DNA from: Magicicada septendecula
Lineage: Eukaryota; Arthropoda; Insecta; Hemiptera; Cicadidae
DNA: 64,000 nucleotides
Assembly (NCBI GenBank): GCA_034769895.1
Contig: CM068372.1
Coordinates: 381,939,910 to 382,003,909, forward strand
Direction of reading: 5' to 3'
Shown: positions 20,105 to 32,229 of the stretch, one piece after another
How the letters are laid out: the number at the start of each line of letters is the position of its first letter
Position numbering within the stretch: the first letter of the stretch is position 1
Position numbers and translations under genes: made by a program
The notes under the pieces: generated by a model
Database searches by the model: none
What the model was told of the DNA's origin: nothing
Seen by the model: the letters and a program-made list of their open reading frames with translations, nothing else

Positions 20105-20284
20105 AGCGTTTAATAGCAACCGAACACGACCGAACAGTTCGGTGTTTAGACGTAATTTTGAGTTTATTTGGGTAATGTTTTTTTGGCTATAATAGAAATT
20201 ATGACATTGGTGTTAAGTTAGGTGAGTTCCAGACGATCTGTGGGACAATCGACCGTATTTTTAGAAACAAGGTACGTCGAGATA

Positions 20285-20728
20285 TAAAATTAAAGTTTTA
20301 AAAAGTTATGGCGGTGTCTGTATCGGTGTGAATTATGGACAGCAACCGAGAAACAAGACAGTCAAATACAGGACACAATACACAAGATACAGAGGACACG
20401 AAATACAAGACACGATACAGGAAACGGAGTTCCTAAGAGGAGTTAAAAAGGTGTTCTAAACTTGACCTTATAAAAAATGAGGCCATAAGAGAAGAGTTAT
20501 AGGTTTTTAACTTGAATGAAAAATTAAAAGATTACAAACAACGGCAGAAAGAACACATGGCAAGAGTCCAGACTGGGGAAACAAGTCTGCAAATACAAAC
20601 CTATAGGACACAGTGTGTGTGTGTGTGGGTAAACCCAGGAAGAGATGACTGGAGGATCTTTGAAGGCGGAACAGGCAGCGTCTTGCCTACTCCGTATTGT
20701 GAAGATGATGATGATGACGATGATGTTA
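20285..20728 (+). mobile_element. LINE family D, 3' end with GAT tail
   Basis: The plus strand contains MAVSVSV, TEFLRGVKKVF and, later, KDYKQRQKEHMARVQTG, all matching the cleaner inverted copy at 26136-26570. The end, EDDDDDDD in one frame, is a GAT/GAC microsatellite tail at about 20704-20728. Stops and frameshifts are frequent. Confidence 0.7.
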
Positions 20729-21485
20729 GTCTATTAATATAAAGAATGCAGAGTGTTAAAGTGATTAATGTTTTATGTAATAAGACAGCGTTGTATGCTG
20801 TTTCACAAACACTTCTTATAAACTTTACTAACGTATGAAAGTGATTAATTAACATATTGCTGTATTGTGTATTTTTCTGTAGTAAGTGCGGTAATGTGAT
20901 GTAAATTTAAGCGAGATAATGAGAATAATATCCAGTTTCATTACAGTGGCGTGTACGTGTTACAGTTCACAGAACCGATCCTACTATCTTACGTGCACAG
21001 TACGCCAGGGGCGAACCCAGGATTTCATTCTGGTGGGGGGGGGGGGATTTTTTCATCCACGTATCGTTTTCGTAGAGTAGTATTTTTCTCATGTTATAAT
21101 CAAAATCGTACCAAAAGTTAAAAGTAATAGGCAAGTAATAGCTGTAATTCGCAAATTTCTTTAAAATAAATTAAAAACATGTATCAGATAGGCTTCCAGT
21201 TTATCTTGCGAGCCTAATAATACCTTTCTGTGGAATATAAATACTTTAAAGATGTAAATTTGTGAACCACATTGTAGAACACATTTAAAAACAATCATAA
21301 GTTACACACAGCACTGCTGTTTTTATAAAAACAAAATCATAACCGTGAGTCGAAAAACGGCTAGTTTTTGTCTCTGCTTTATTTTTTCTCAGAAATATTC
21401 CATCTAGAGGATACGTAGGATTTCTCAAAGTAACCAATTCATTTACAGTTAATGACTTATAAAGTCAGAAGTCATAAAGCCATAT
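20729..21485. other. no gene; G-run at about 21042
   Basis: AT-rich DNA with a run of ten G at about 21042-21051. Nothing else is recognised. Confidence 0.4.
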
Positions 21486-21486
21486 C

Positions 21487-21990
21487 GTCCTCCTCCTCCT
21501 CCTCCTCCTATGGCGCTACAGCCCGAAATCGACCCTTGGCCTCCTACTACCCTGATCCTCTACCTCTCTCTGTCACTAGCAAAGGACTTCCATCCTCGCA
21601 TTCCCACTATCCCTCTTGCAGTCACAGCGACAGCATCTTCTCATGTTTTCCTTAGACGGCGTTTTGGTCTTTTGCCAGCCATACTCACCGTAAGGACTCT
21701 TTTAGGTGTTCGTTTGTCATCCATTCTTACGACACGACCAGCCCGTTGCAGCCTCAGTTTTACGTACACTTCTACCGTTGGTTCGTTGAAGTGACAATAT
21801 ATATCTCATCATTATGTCGTATCCTCCATTCCAAATTTCTATATATGGAGCCCGGGATCCGTCTCAAGAGGTACCTTTCAAATATCTCCAGGCGTTCAAT
21901 TGGTCTTTGTGTTAATATCCAGGTTTCACTACCATTGGACAGGATTGGTCGTGTGATAGTTTCGCATAAAAGCCATAAAACTAGAAATCC
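21487..21990 (-). mobile_element. LINE family E relative, 3' end with GGA tail
   Basis: Read right to left in changing frames: SGSETWILTQRPIERLEIFE, RYLLRRIPGSIYRNLEWRIR and RHNDE, then KLRLQRAGRVVRMDDKRTPK, RVLTVSMAGKRPKRR. This is the typical RT C-terminus. The element stops in a GGA repeat (TCC on the plus strand, 21488-21508), which is its 3' tail. The 5' part is missing. Confidence 0.78.
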
Positions 21991-22320
21991 TTTTATTATA
22001 TCTTTAACAAAAGAAACAGTGTAAACACACTCACAGACAATGCGTAGATACTTGCACTAACAATGAACAATGAAAACGATATGTTTATAGTAAATAATTA
22101 CCGTTTCACGGCAAACAATTGTCGTATTGCACAATACAGTGAAGTTTGTTGTTGTTCTCTGTTTGCAACCAATAAACAACGCGCAAGACTGTGATTAGTG
22201 ACACTGTTTATAATAAACGTAATCTGGAGAGATTTTATCGTTGATGATAGTGCAGTTAAAATAACTCGTCCCAGTGCCTTGCGTTCGACACGTATCTTTC
22301 GTAGTTTTCCTAGAGATTGG

Positions 22321-23014
22321 CAGGACCGGCCGCAACGGTTCTGCCGCCCTGTGCAGTATTTATGAGTGCCGCCACCCTCACTATTTTAACTCTGAACACA
22401 TTCACGCACATTAGACCTACGCTAAAGATACGGCGATTGGCTTCAAATGACGACTAGGAATGTTTGCATTGTTGTGTTTATCAAATAACTAGAACTTTTT
22501 CGCGTTTACGAAGCGGCGAACGGCTACAATAAAAATTGTTGAGACAGTACGAGGAATCGTGAGACAACACAAATGAATGCCTACGTGATGACTTAAATTT
22601 AAAATACGTACTAACTAAAACTCATTATGATTGAAATATAACAAAAGTGATGTATCATATACCTTAGTTAAAAATAGTCGTCTAGCTTTTGGACTGGCAA
22701 ACTCCTTTATGACTTCGTTGTAATCAAGTGATTCAGCTAACAAGACATAGTCGCCAGACCACACAGGCGAGTCTCGGACATACTTGATCTGAGATAAGTT
22801 TTAATACGTTTGAGCTTCGAAAAAGTCCTTTCTCCGCTTGCCACTGTCACAGGTAATGGTAGCAAAATTCTTAGAGCGACACCAACATTTGGCGCGAACC
22901 CATACTCTTGAATAAATTTTAAAGTCTCGACCGGCGTAATTTAAATTTTTCCCTCAAAACGTAACATCCCGGAATCTGCCGCCCTGGGCGGTGGCACGGT
23001 TCGACCCTGCCTCG
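22321..23014 (-). mobile_element. hAT-type transposon, internally deleted
   Basis: The left end starts CAGGACCGGCCGCAACGG and the right end, read inward, starts CAGGGTCGAACCGTGCC. Both contain the GCCGCCC/CCGCCC wording common at hAT ends. Between them lies only the C-terminal part of a hAT transposase, so most of the coding region has been deleted. A clean 8-bp target duplication is not visible (left flank GAGATTGG, right flank CCTCGAGC). Confidence 0.6.
22680..22935 (-). pseudogene. hAT transposase C-terminal dimerisation domain
   Basis: The minus strand reads TLKFIQEYGFAPNVGVALRI then LLPLPVTVASGERTFSKLKR, IKTYLRSSMSETRLCGLAT, the classic hAT dimerisation motif (LPVTVASGERSFSKLK, RSSM, RLSGLA). 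After a stop, a recognisable NHLITTKS remnant of the last helix follows. This is the zinc-finger-MYM-associated hAT type. The N-terminal zinc finger and catalytic residues are absent. Confidence 0.82.
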
Positions 23015-23028
23015 AGCCAGACGTGCGT

Positions 23029-23920
<892 letters not shown>

Positions 23921-23924
23921 AGAC

Positions 23925-24345
23925 ACAGAAGGAATCACACCTGAAGTTTTATAAGGTGACAGTAGTGCCAACTTTAATAGGGTGTATATGACAATGAAAC
24001 ACGGATTCTTATGCATAAAGATAATTCTAAAACACGGGCCTCTAATGTGAAATTTTTGAGAGCTGTTAGAGAATGTAATTTGAGGCACCATCTTAGAATC
24101 GAGGATATAAAGGAATACCTCAAGTTCATCAGATATTCCACCAGTTGTTGATAGAATTAATACAGGTAAGATTGGAAGAGGCATGTGGAACGCTGGTAGA
24201 CACGCGTATTCCTAAACAGGTGCTGAAATATAGACCAGCTGGTAAGGAAACTGTGGTCAGAGATTCTGTAAAGTCGGAACGTGCTATTTAGCTTAATCGA
24301 CAGAGAGAAAGAAAAGAGGAAGAGGAAGATGATGATAAAAAGAAC
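23925..24345 (+). mobile_element. LINE family A/C relative, 3' end
   Basis: The plus strand reads TQKESHLKFYKVTVVPTLIG and, after a decayed middle, LVDTRIPKQVLKYRPAGKE, which is the RM-x-DxRIPKxxLxYxPxGxR motif that closes these LINE RTs. The tail is GAGGAAGAGGAAGATGATG. Multiple stops. Confidence 0.68.
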
Positions 24346-25190
24346 ATATATGATAAAGAAATTTAAACAATGTCACCTATTTCGCTGCCGTCTAAGTATT
24401 CTTATTTTTCTTTAATTTTTTTTTTTTACTGTTTTCAAATATTCCTGAGGTAGTCTAAATCCATCTGTCCAAAGTTGAATACTAACTGTTAAATCTGACC
24501 TCGTATAAATAGAATTTTGTTTCTTGCTAAATTAAAAAAAAAACTTAAAACTGAAAACTTAAAAAAAATATATATTACATTCGCTACTGAGACTGTGTTG
24601 GGTGTGCGACGCCATACAAGGCAAGGCGAAGTAAAACAATTAACTGGTCGTAAACCGTAGGTAGGCTCAGCTGTATCTAGCAGCCAGGTCTCGGCTCTGC
24701 GGTTTTATTACAGAGCGCCGCTACAATTAGTTATAGCTTCTAAATTAATTAAAAGCGTTTAATTATCAGCGCTGATAAGGTTTTACGGTGTACTTGCGCC
24801 GACTGCTGTGTGTGTGTGTGCCCGCACGCGCGCGCGAGTGCGTGTTTCTCCTTTGTTATCAAAAGCATTTTACGTTTACTGTTTATTCGGTTCGGTTTAG
24901 TTAGCGGTTAACTGTATGGAGATGTGTCCTCGTTCCGTCTTGTAGGCCTAACTGGCTGAACTGTCGGCCAAATACTTCTATCCTATGGTACAATCCTATG
25001 GTATCGTATGTCTAGCTATATATGTAAAACAAAATATAGGTATGGAGAACCATACATGACTTCCGTGTTCTAAGATTTATATTTAAAATTATTTTCGAAA
25101 TGAAATATTTCCACCATAGCAACTACTTCTTTCTTCAGCCACAGTACTGTGGTCACTAACGTATACAACCTCACGTTAGCGCAGTCGATT
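24346..25190. other. no gene; A/T runs and a GC-alternating run
   Basis: AT-rich DNA. TGTGTGTGTG followed by CACGCGCGCGCGAG lies at about 24809-24838. Confidence 0.4.
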
Positions 25191-25194
25191 GTCA

Positions 25195-25232
25195 CTGATG
25201 ATGATAGTCGATGGCACTGCCGAAACGTCTGG
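25195..25232 (+). ncRNA. hammerhead-like core, weak
   Basis: CTGATGA at 25195-25201 and GAAACGTCTGG from 25222. The intervening 20 nt can fold (GGC-ACT-GCC), but stem II is not at the usual position. Probably a decayed Penelope terminus. Confidence 0.3.
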
Positions 25233-25668
25233 TTTTGCAGTAAACATTCGACCACGGCCAAACAGCCCCGGAAGGAATTTTAAAAACAAACTACTTCTTT
25301 GTTGGCGATAACGTAGTACACATATAAAAAATTATCCCCTCTCCCTTCAACTACCATTTTCATTTATAGAAAATCACCCCTTCTTCCTTCAACTACCGTT
25401 TTCATTTATAGATATTTCATTTACCTTTCTACAGTGGATTATTATGACCTTTTTTTCAGGATACTGTATTTATCAAAATGAAGTACTTTACTCTTGTTAA
25501 AACATAAAACGATGCTGGTAAACTACACCTTCTCCTTAACCGATCTTCACCAAAATAAATATGCCTTTAGTTCTCCACAACTCAGGAGGCACATATGCAA
25601 AAAATTATTTGATTCTGTTTGAATTTACGGCAGTTATCGTTAGCCACAGAAAAAATTGCGCGCGCCCG

Positions 25669-25700
<32 letters not shown>

Positions 25701-26135
25701 TTTCGGAAAATTATTTTTCTTCATGTTTTGAGGGTAGTACAATCAGAATCAGCCCTTATCTCAAACACCACCTTATGATTTCGCCATCACCATACTTCCA
25801 TTTCCTTATGGAACATGGAAGTAAAAAATAAATTACATACATAATACAGCATTTCTTCGCATAATTTACGCACCCTAATATTTGCACTGATGTTTAAGGA
25901 AACAATTAAGGCCTGTATATTGAGCACGGTGTCTATCAATAAACAACGATTTGAGGGGATTTCCTACAAAAACTCTTATTGTTATAATTACTGGTATTAT
26001 TAGTCGGGCATGTTTTATGAATACGTCTTTTACGGATATCATAGAAAATACAGAAAGCACAGTACAGCCGGAAAAGAAATTCTTAAGCGCCACACAAAAT
26101 TTTGGAGCCGTCCACGGTAAATTTACAAAAAAAGA
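25233..26135. other. no gene; GC/CA microsatellite at 25661-25700
   Basis: A duplicated phrase CCTTCAACTACC(A/G)TTTTCAT lies at about 25347 and 25386. The GC/CA run at 25661-25700 is a simple repeat. Confidence 0.4.
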
Positions 26136-26570
26136 AGTCATCGTCATCATCATCTTCACATCACGGCATAGCCAAGGTGCTGCCTGTTCCTTCTTCGAAG
26201 ATCCTCCAGCCGTTTCTTCCAGGGTCTACCCGCACGCCTGCGTCCTATAGATTTATTTTTCCAGACTTGTTTGGCCAGTCTTGAATCTGACATTCTTTCT
26301 AAGTGTTCTTTTCACCCTTGTTTATAATCGTTTAATCTTTCATTACAGTTAAAAACTTGCAATTCTTCTCTTATGTTCTGAATCTTTATACGATAAAGTT
26401 TAGAACACCTTTTGATTCGTCTTAGGAACGCCATTTCCGAGACCTGTATTTTATTTTTCTTGGTTGTCGTCCATAATGCACACCCATAGGACAGTACAGA
26501 GACCGCCATAACTTTGTAAAACCTTAGCTTTGTAACTCAACGTACCTTGTTTTTAAAAATAAGATCGATT
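26136..26570 (-). mobile_element. LINE family D, 3' end
   Basis: The minus-strand frame 26509-26312 reads MAVSVLSYGCALWTTTKKNK then EMAFLRRIKRCSKLYRIKIQ, NIREELQVFNCNERLNDYKQ. Past a stop it continues with KEHLERMSDSRLAKQVW and GRRRAGRPW, the standard C-terminus. It ends in a short ATG/GAT tail near 26140. It is the inverted, better-preserved partner of 20285-20728. Confidence 0.78.
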
Positions 26571-27425
26571 TTCCCACAGATCGACTGGAACTTACCTAAC
26601 TTTACATCCAGTAAAAAACCAAGTTATCAAATAGCCGAGTGCCAAGTTGGGGCATAAGGGAAACGATACTGCACCGGCTTATCTTGGAAAAATTACAGGC
26701 GTGAATCTACTTGGAAATATTTAGTCGGCTGTTGTAGGATTATATTTTGCTGTTGCCTTGCAGTTGTGTGATGGTGCATCAAAAGCGACGGGAAGACAAT
26801 CTCCTGAATAAAAATTACCGCAAGTCTTGGCCCGTAGGGAGGCAGCCCCTCCGCACGACTTACCCGTCGATAGGTTGGTACCCTATAATGGGGAAATTAG
26901 CGTGCTCAGAACCTTCAAAGGAAACAGCCGAACGGAGTTAATGGTAAAAAGAAAAACATACAAGAATAAAGTACAGTGACTAAAAAAATTACTAAAAAAT
27001 GTCAACGCGGCTGTCATCTTGTTTAGACAAAGTGACACCGTTTTCCTTCTTGTTAGTCTTTACAGATAAGAGAGAGAAAATATTGTACAAATAAAAGTGA
27101 GTGCGCCGAGTTTATGAGACCGCACAGATAACACTGTTATCACTAGATATAGTGTTTAAGGGGGAGGAGGTTTATGATTTACACAAGCGCCGTTAAGCTG
27201 GGAATTTTCTGTATTAAGTCAAACCAAGCGGTTGTCTCTTACAGGAAATGAAGCAATGAGGTGTCAGCGCCGCGACCTTACCGTAATTCTTCCGAAATGT
27301 AATCGTCGCTTATGAAGCGGAGTAAAAACGTTTAAGCGCTCTCAAATGCTTTTTTACGACGGTACAGTTTAGTCAGAAGGTTTCCCACTTAAAATAATCA
27401 GTTTTCTACATCCTTAAAGTAATGT
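26571..27425. other. no recognisable feature
   Basis: Mixed DNA with short frames only (for example 26747-26941). I recognise no domain or element. Confidence 0.4.
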
Positions 27426-27429
27426 TTCG

Positions 27430-27645
27430 TTGGCAGGAACAGATTAGAAGAGCGTGGTGCCCTATGCTGCTATGAGACTGGTGCCCCCCCCCGATTCAAA
27501 ATTCAAACTTTCTTCCATTATTTCAACTGATAAATGGCCTACACAATTTCGAAAGTTAACAATTACTTTATTAAACTCTCAAATTACAAGAATTGTTTAG
27601 CTAAATAGTGATTACAATGAGCTTAGTAGTACTTAAGCTTAGAAA
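27430..27645 (-). repeat. hAT-end-like dispersed repeat, copy 1
   Basis: About 200 bp recur in inverted orientation at 47826-48015 and, shortened, at 43200-43275. Shared text includes GGCACCAGT(C/T)TGATGGCAGC, AGGGCGCCACGC and AAAGGTTGAATTTTGAATC. The outer end of the copy at 48015, read inward, begins CAGGGTCGGATTGGAAG, which looks like a hAT terminus. Confidence 0.6.
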
Positions 27646-27962
27646 ATGCTAACCGTTCAATTTTTTTCGTGATTTTGCGTTAACGAAGTCTAGTAGCATT
27701 TTGTAATGGTTAGCCTAAGTGACGATATTATACTGTGAAGGTAATCTCTGCAGAGATATGAATGAAATAACGTAGCTGCGAATTGTTGTGTATCTCTTAG
27801 AGTACATTCATAAGAATTGGACCATATCGGTACATGTACTGTATTATGTCACAATGATTATACCAACTTTGTCTTACAGTATAGTGTTACAATATAATTT
27901 AAGTAGTTTATATTTGAATTTTTAATATCATCGGCATCGTTATAATTATCCACTCGTTAATT

Positions 27963-28180
27963 ATGCCACCCAAAAGTGAATTATGGAAACATTTTGTCAA
28001 AAAATAGTGACAACAGAAATGAAATGCAGTGTCCAACATCGACTTGAAAACATCGATGTTTCCAGTCTTTAAACATCGATGTTTTCAAACCGATGATTTT
28101 CTAACATCGATGTGCTCTTCTCGATATTAACATATATGTTAAACACCGATGTTTTTTGCGATGCTCATCCCTATGACTGA
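27963..28180 (+). mobile_element. possible hAT derivative with BED-finger start
   Basis: From 27963 the plus strand reads MPPKSELWKHFVKK and, one frameshift later, SDNRNEMQCPT, like the start of a BED zinc finger (the W-x-x-F of the family). Instead of the rest of the finger there are four or five copies of a palindromic ACATCGATGT-type word. The right limit GATGCTCATCCCTA, read inward TAGGGATGAGCATC, resembles a hAT terminus. The left terminus is not found. Confidence 0.4.
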
Positions 28181-28529
28181 GACGTGAATCGCCTCATATG
28201 TTTAATCATGTTTATAACGGGCGCGAATCCACGGGAGAGATGGGGGAATCCCCCCCCCCCCAACGGTCACATAAGACTCAATTTATTTTCGTTGTCTTGT
28301 GATTGTGAGTGTGATACAAAATTCATATCACGTTATGTAAGTTCTTAGTTTTTGTCACCATGTTAATTTTTGTTTGATACGTAACTTAAACGAGTAGTGA
28401 GTATTTTAAATTGTAAGTGAATATTCTTAAAAGAACAATGAACTGACAAACGCAGATATGATTTTATACTTGTACGTTAGTTAACTTGCTGCGTTGATAA
28501 TAACACACTGTAACTTTATCTTTACTCAT

Positions 28530-29070
28530 TCCTATGATTTATACTGTAGACAATCAAAGAATGGTCCAATTTTGCATATCCTACCCCCCGCCAAAATTTC
28601 TTGCAGAATCCGCCCTGGTTTATAATCATTGTTCAATTTGTTATTTGAATTAACAGTCTCTGTAATTCCAGCTTTGTCGTGTTTACTTGCTGGACTGCTA
28701 CTTGTCATGTTTCGGACGAGGCCTTTCAGTGTCTCCACCATTTTCAAGTCCTAGGTCGTTGTTTAGTTCTAGTATAATATGATGAGTCATTTTTTATGAC
28801 TCGTACAATACTACTCTCTTTATTTATTCTGCTAAGCACTTCTTCATTAATTAGACTTTCTTTCCAGCTGATCTTTTCCATTTTTTTGCCACATACGTTT
28901 CCATTAAGAGCTTTCCAGATACTTATTTTGTCCGTTTCCAGTTTCTCATGTCTCCGAAGCATGCAATACAATCGTCCATTACAAAATGTTAAGAAAACCT
29001 CTTCCGCAATTTCAACGCCAATCCTCTTGTAATCACTGGGTTTCTCACCTAGACAACTATAAAACAATAG
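28530..29070 (-). mobile_element. LINE family F, RT tail
   Basis: The minus strand has KMEKISWKESLINEEVLSRI then NKESSIVRVIKN in the frame 29067-28744, matching the EMWxWRRMLKISWTDxVTNEEVLxRV block of this LINE type, then a decayed region to 28530 ending with GRILQEILAGG. The YADD region is absent. Confidence 0.6.
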
Positions 29071-29555
29071 GTGAACTTTAATTGTCCTTTTTATCTTCTT
29101 GAGAAAACTACTTGTTTGACATTATAAAAAAACGCAAAACTCAAGTATGCGCGAGGACTCTGTCATGTTTTTCTAAACGACTCTGCAAGGAACACGGACA
29201 ATGCTCTGTGGTTCCCATGATTATCGAGCGACCTGCTGCTGCCGTGTTGTAGTTCAATGTTAACAACGAGACGCGCGCACTCCCGGATGCGTCTGTAACG
29301 GTAAGAAGGAGGTGGAGGAGGAGGAGGAGGCCAAAGATTTCACACACGAGGGCGGCCCATTAGGCACGACAGACTTTATGCAAAACGCCCTTCCTGTGGT
29401 ACGGGTCGGTTGCTGTGATAACTGGCAAAGCGCACAGATAGCAACGGGAACTTGATAATATTCACTTATTCTTATTTTCACAGACACAATAATTTCATAA
29501 ATCAGATAATGTGTAATGTTCCAAATACTGTATTTAACTTATTAACTGTAAAATG
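29071..29555. other. no gene; short GGA run
   Basis: GGAGGTGGAGGAGGAGGAGG at about 29308-29328. Frames overlapping it have no domain. Confidence 0.4.
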
Positions 29556-29559
29556 AGCG

Positions 29560-29680
29560 GCACTGGACTATGAAGCCATTGATGGAAGAGACGTGGGTCG
29601 TCCGAGGATGAGATGGACGCCGGAACAGGTTTATATAACCTAATCTTTGACGAGAAGAAGAATAAGAAGAAGACTGTAAA
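29560..29680 (+). mobile_element. LINE 3' terminal fragment, partner of 50830-50940
   Basis: About 115 bp closely match the end of the LINE at 50380-50940, including GAGACGTGGGTCGTCCGAGG and ACAGGTT(T/A)ATATAACC, and finish in the same GAAGAAGAATAAGAAGAAGA tail. It is a very short, 5'-truncated insertion. Confidence 0.7.
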
Positions 29681-30955
29681 ATTGCTTAGTTATTAATTTG
29701 TTTAAAACAGCGATCAGAAACGACAACACGTTCTGTAGGTATTAGAACTCAAACGACATACATTTCCCATCGCGGAAAATTTAAAAGGACAGGCATTTAC
29801 CCCTCGCTGTATTCTTTCTGTAGAGAACTTATCTGTATATAAAAAAACAGTAATCTCATAAAATCAGTAGCGACAAATAAATAGGTAATAGTTGACACTT
29901 ATAAATAGGTAATAGTAATAGGTATCCACTAACATGCCTAAACACTGGTGTAAGTAAATCACGGCGCGTAAAAATATTCAAAATCAACAAGATACAACCG
30001 ATCTCTTTCAGTGCAGATAAAAGTATAGGAGTTCGTTTGCCAGTTGGATGAAAGATATAGGCCTATAATTGTTAATAACCAAATAAAACAATTGTTAATT
30101 GAAGTAAATAAAACATTTTAACTACTTAGGTAGTGGTAGTCCTTCTTCTTCTTCTTCTTCTTCTTCTTCTTCTTCTTCTCCTATTTTTTCACAATAAAAA
30201 ATTGGGAAGACCGTATAAGTGTTATGAAAACTGCATAAAAAAAACCTAAATATAAATCAAAAGGCAGGAGGAATGTGTAGACGAATAAAAATAAGATGAT
30301 CACATTATGCTTTTAAGAGAACGTGTAGGCCTAAATGTCCAAACCTTGTAGCGAAGATGACGAACATGGTCCAACACTGCAACAGAGAAAATAAACTCCT
30401 TTACTTGGTTGTATTGACGTGTTTTTGTGTGGGAATCATTGCAGTCGCGTATGTGCGGCTGGTCCGGGTTAGGGGGAGGCCGCTTCAGGCGTACACAGAG
30501 CAGGTACAACGAACGGCTGTTAACAGCTGATTGAACAGTCGTGTTTATCAGCGCGTTTAATTGTCCAATTTGGCCGTAATTTGATAACACGCTGTCCTAG
30601 CGTTTCCATTGTGTCCCGGCAAACGAGTTTGTGTAAACGTGTCAGTGCTTATACTCGTACAGTAACAGCCGGGAAACATTGCATATTGCTGCCAGGATAA
30701 TTTAAGAAAATAGGATAGGCTATAAGTGTGTGCATTTAAACAAGTTAATACTTAATGCACACACTTAATGACAATCACTCAATATTACGCGATAAAACGA
30801 AGAGTTAAAATTACTTAGAGCAAAAGTATTTAATCATTGCGTAAATAGTTCACCAATATGGACACTTACAAGAGCGAGGAGGACAAAATAGCGAAAACGC
30901 AGAGAATGATGTTAATTGAAAAAAAAGTATAAGATAAAAGAACTAATATTCCTTT
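29681..30955. other. no gene; TTC run and a hairpin
   Basis: A TTC run lies at about 30142-30179. A 13-bp perfect inverted repeat, AAGTGTGTGCATT at 30724-30736 and its complement at 30754-30766, could fold into a hairpin. The phrase AATAGGTAATAGT recurs at 29879-29914. No coding region is recognised. Confidence 0.45.
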
Positions 30956-30959
30956 AAAT

Positions 30960-31530
30960 TACTTGGGAGCTACATTACATCAGATGGGAGACGCACTTTA
31001 ACGCTGTAAAAAGTTTAATTGCGCAAGCAGGAGGAGGGTTTTCGAAGGAAAGGTCTTTCCTGGCGTCCAGAAATGTGACCCTGGAGACCAGGACGAAATT
31101 CGTAAACACTTTTATTTGGAACATAATATGTACACGTGATGAATACGTGGCTCAGAAACCTGGATCCTGTAGAAATTGGAGAGAAGCTACCTTGAAGCTA
31201 CTGAGGCGTGGTGCTGGTGGAGGGTTTAAGATTTACGATAGACATATAAGAGCGCCTAATGATGAGGTTTTGAGGAGAGTGCATCAACAGATTTGAAACT
31301 ATTGCTGATAGGGGAAGAAGTAAGGTTGGTCACTTCCTTCCCCGTTCAAACTGGTTAACATCCCTGATCGAGGTAATGATTCAGGGGCGCAGTGTGAGGT
31401 GAAGACCCAGACAGAAGTATACGCATGAGATAAAACGGGGAAGAAGGTATATTGGTGATTAAGATTCTGTCGTCGGAAGGGAAAAATTTGTAAACCCACC
31501 AACCCTTGGTTGAGGAGGAGAAGAAGAAGT
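30960..31530 (+). mobile_element. LINE family F, 3' end
   Basis: The plus strand reads NVTLETRTKFVNTFIWNIIC, then KLLRRGAGGGFKIYDRHIR and DEVLRRVHQQI, the RT-tail pattern of family F (in relatives, FVKTFIW followed by LYGSETWT and NEEVLRRV). The 3' UTR contains GGAAGGGAAAAATTTG and CCAACCCTTGGTTGAGGAGG, matching 37955-38005 of another copy, and ends in GAGGAGGAGAAGAAGAAG. A TTC/TCC array of 190 bp follows. Confidence 0.75.
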
Positions 31531-31540
31531 ACTGAAGTCT

Positions 31541-31735
31541 TCTTCTTCTTCTTCTTCTTGCCCCTCTTCCTCCTCTTCCTCTCCTCCTCCTCCTCCTCCT
31601 CCTCCTCCTCCTCCTCCTCCTCCTCCTCCTCCTCCTCCTCCTCCTCCTCCTCCTCCTCCTCCTCCTCCTCTCCCTCGTCCTCTTTGTCTTCTTGTTGGTG
31701 TTGTTGTTGTTGTTGTTCTTCTTCTTCTTCTACTA
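31541..31735. repeat. (TTC)n(TCC)n compound microsatellite
   Basis: TTC units, about 29 TCC units (31582-31672), then GTT and TTC units. It lies directly beside the trinucleotide tail of the LINE F copy. Poly-Ser and poly-Gly frames are artefacts. Confidence 0.97.
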
Positions 31736-31739
31736 CACA

Positions 31740-32225
31740 TCATGGTTACACAGCCTGCCTATTCGATAAAACATCACGTACGTGAACGAAAAATCCTATA
31801 TCCGGTTGGTACACGTGTACATTCGTTTGCACCACGACCCAGACTTCATTAGTGTCCTATCCAGATGCCTGAACCAAATTAATTTATTCGTTTCCAAAGT
31901 GTAGGCTAGGTCTGTATGGTTCCTTTTAAAATTTCAAACATTAAACAGAACGGCTGAACTAATTATTCCTCTTCATTTGCTGCAGCGTGTGCAGTTCATG
32001 CACAAATTCATCCATAGTTGATAATTTGTTTTTCTGTCCCGTTATATTAAATTACCACTATATCTTATTTCATTCCCAAGGTCAATATGGTTTCTGCTAG
32101 TGAATGATCAAATCTTTTTGGTTGGTGGTGCACAAATTTACACCTGGTTATAGGCCTGTCACATCTCTTCAGGATTTTGTTCCAGAATTTACTCACCTAA
32201 CCTTCATATGCACACTAAAATTCCA
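31740..32225. other. no recognisable feature
   Basis: Nothing recognised. Confidence 0.4.
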
Positions 32226-32229
32226 GGTT

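Larger units (their letters stand above)
19845..20155. mobile_element. inverted pair of Penelope-like termini
   Basis: About 125 bp (19845-19971) recur as their reverse complement at about 20029-20155, with a 57-bp spacer. Arms contain TCTGCCGCTTCTTGGCGGCC, a hammerhead-like core and GAAACGTTGCCGACGTG. The arrangement is the same as at 4895-5312, with unrelated arm sequence. No coding part remains. Confidence 0.6.

Noticed and set aside
22985-23015. GGTTCGACCCTG as a tRNA or SINE B box
   Set aside because: There is no A box at the right distance, and the word is the terminal sequence of the hAT element.
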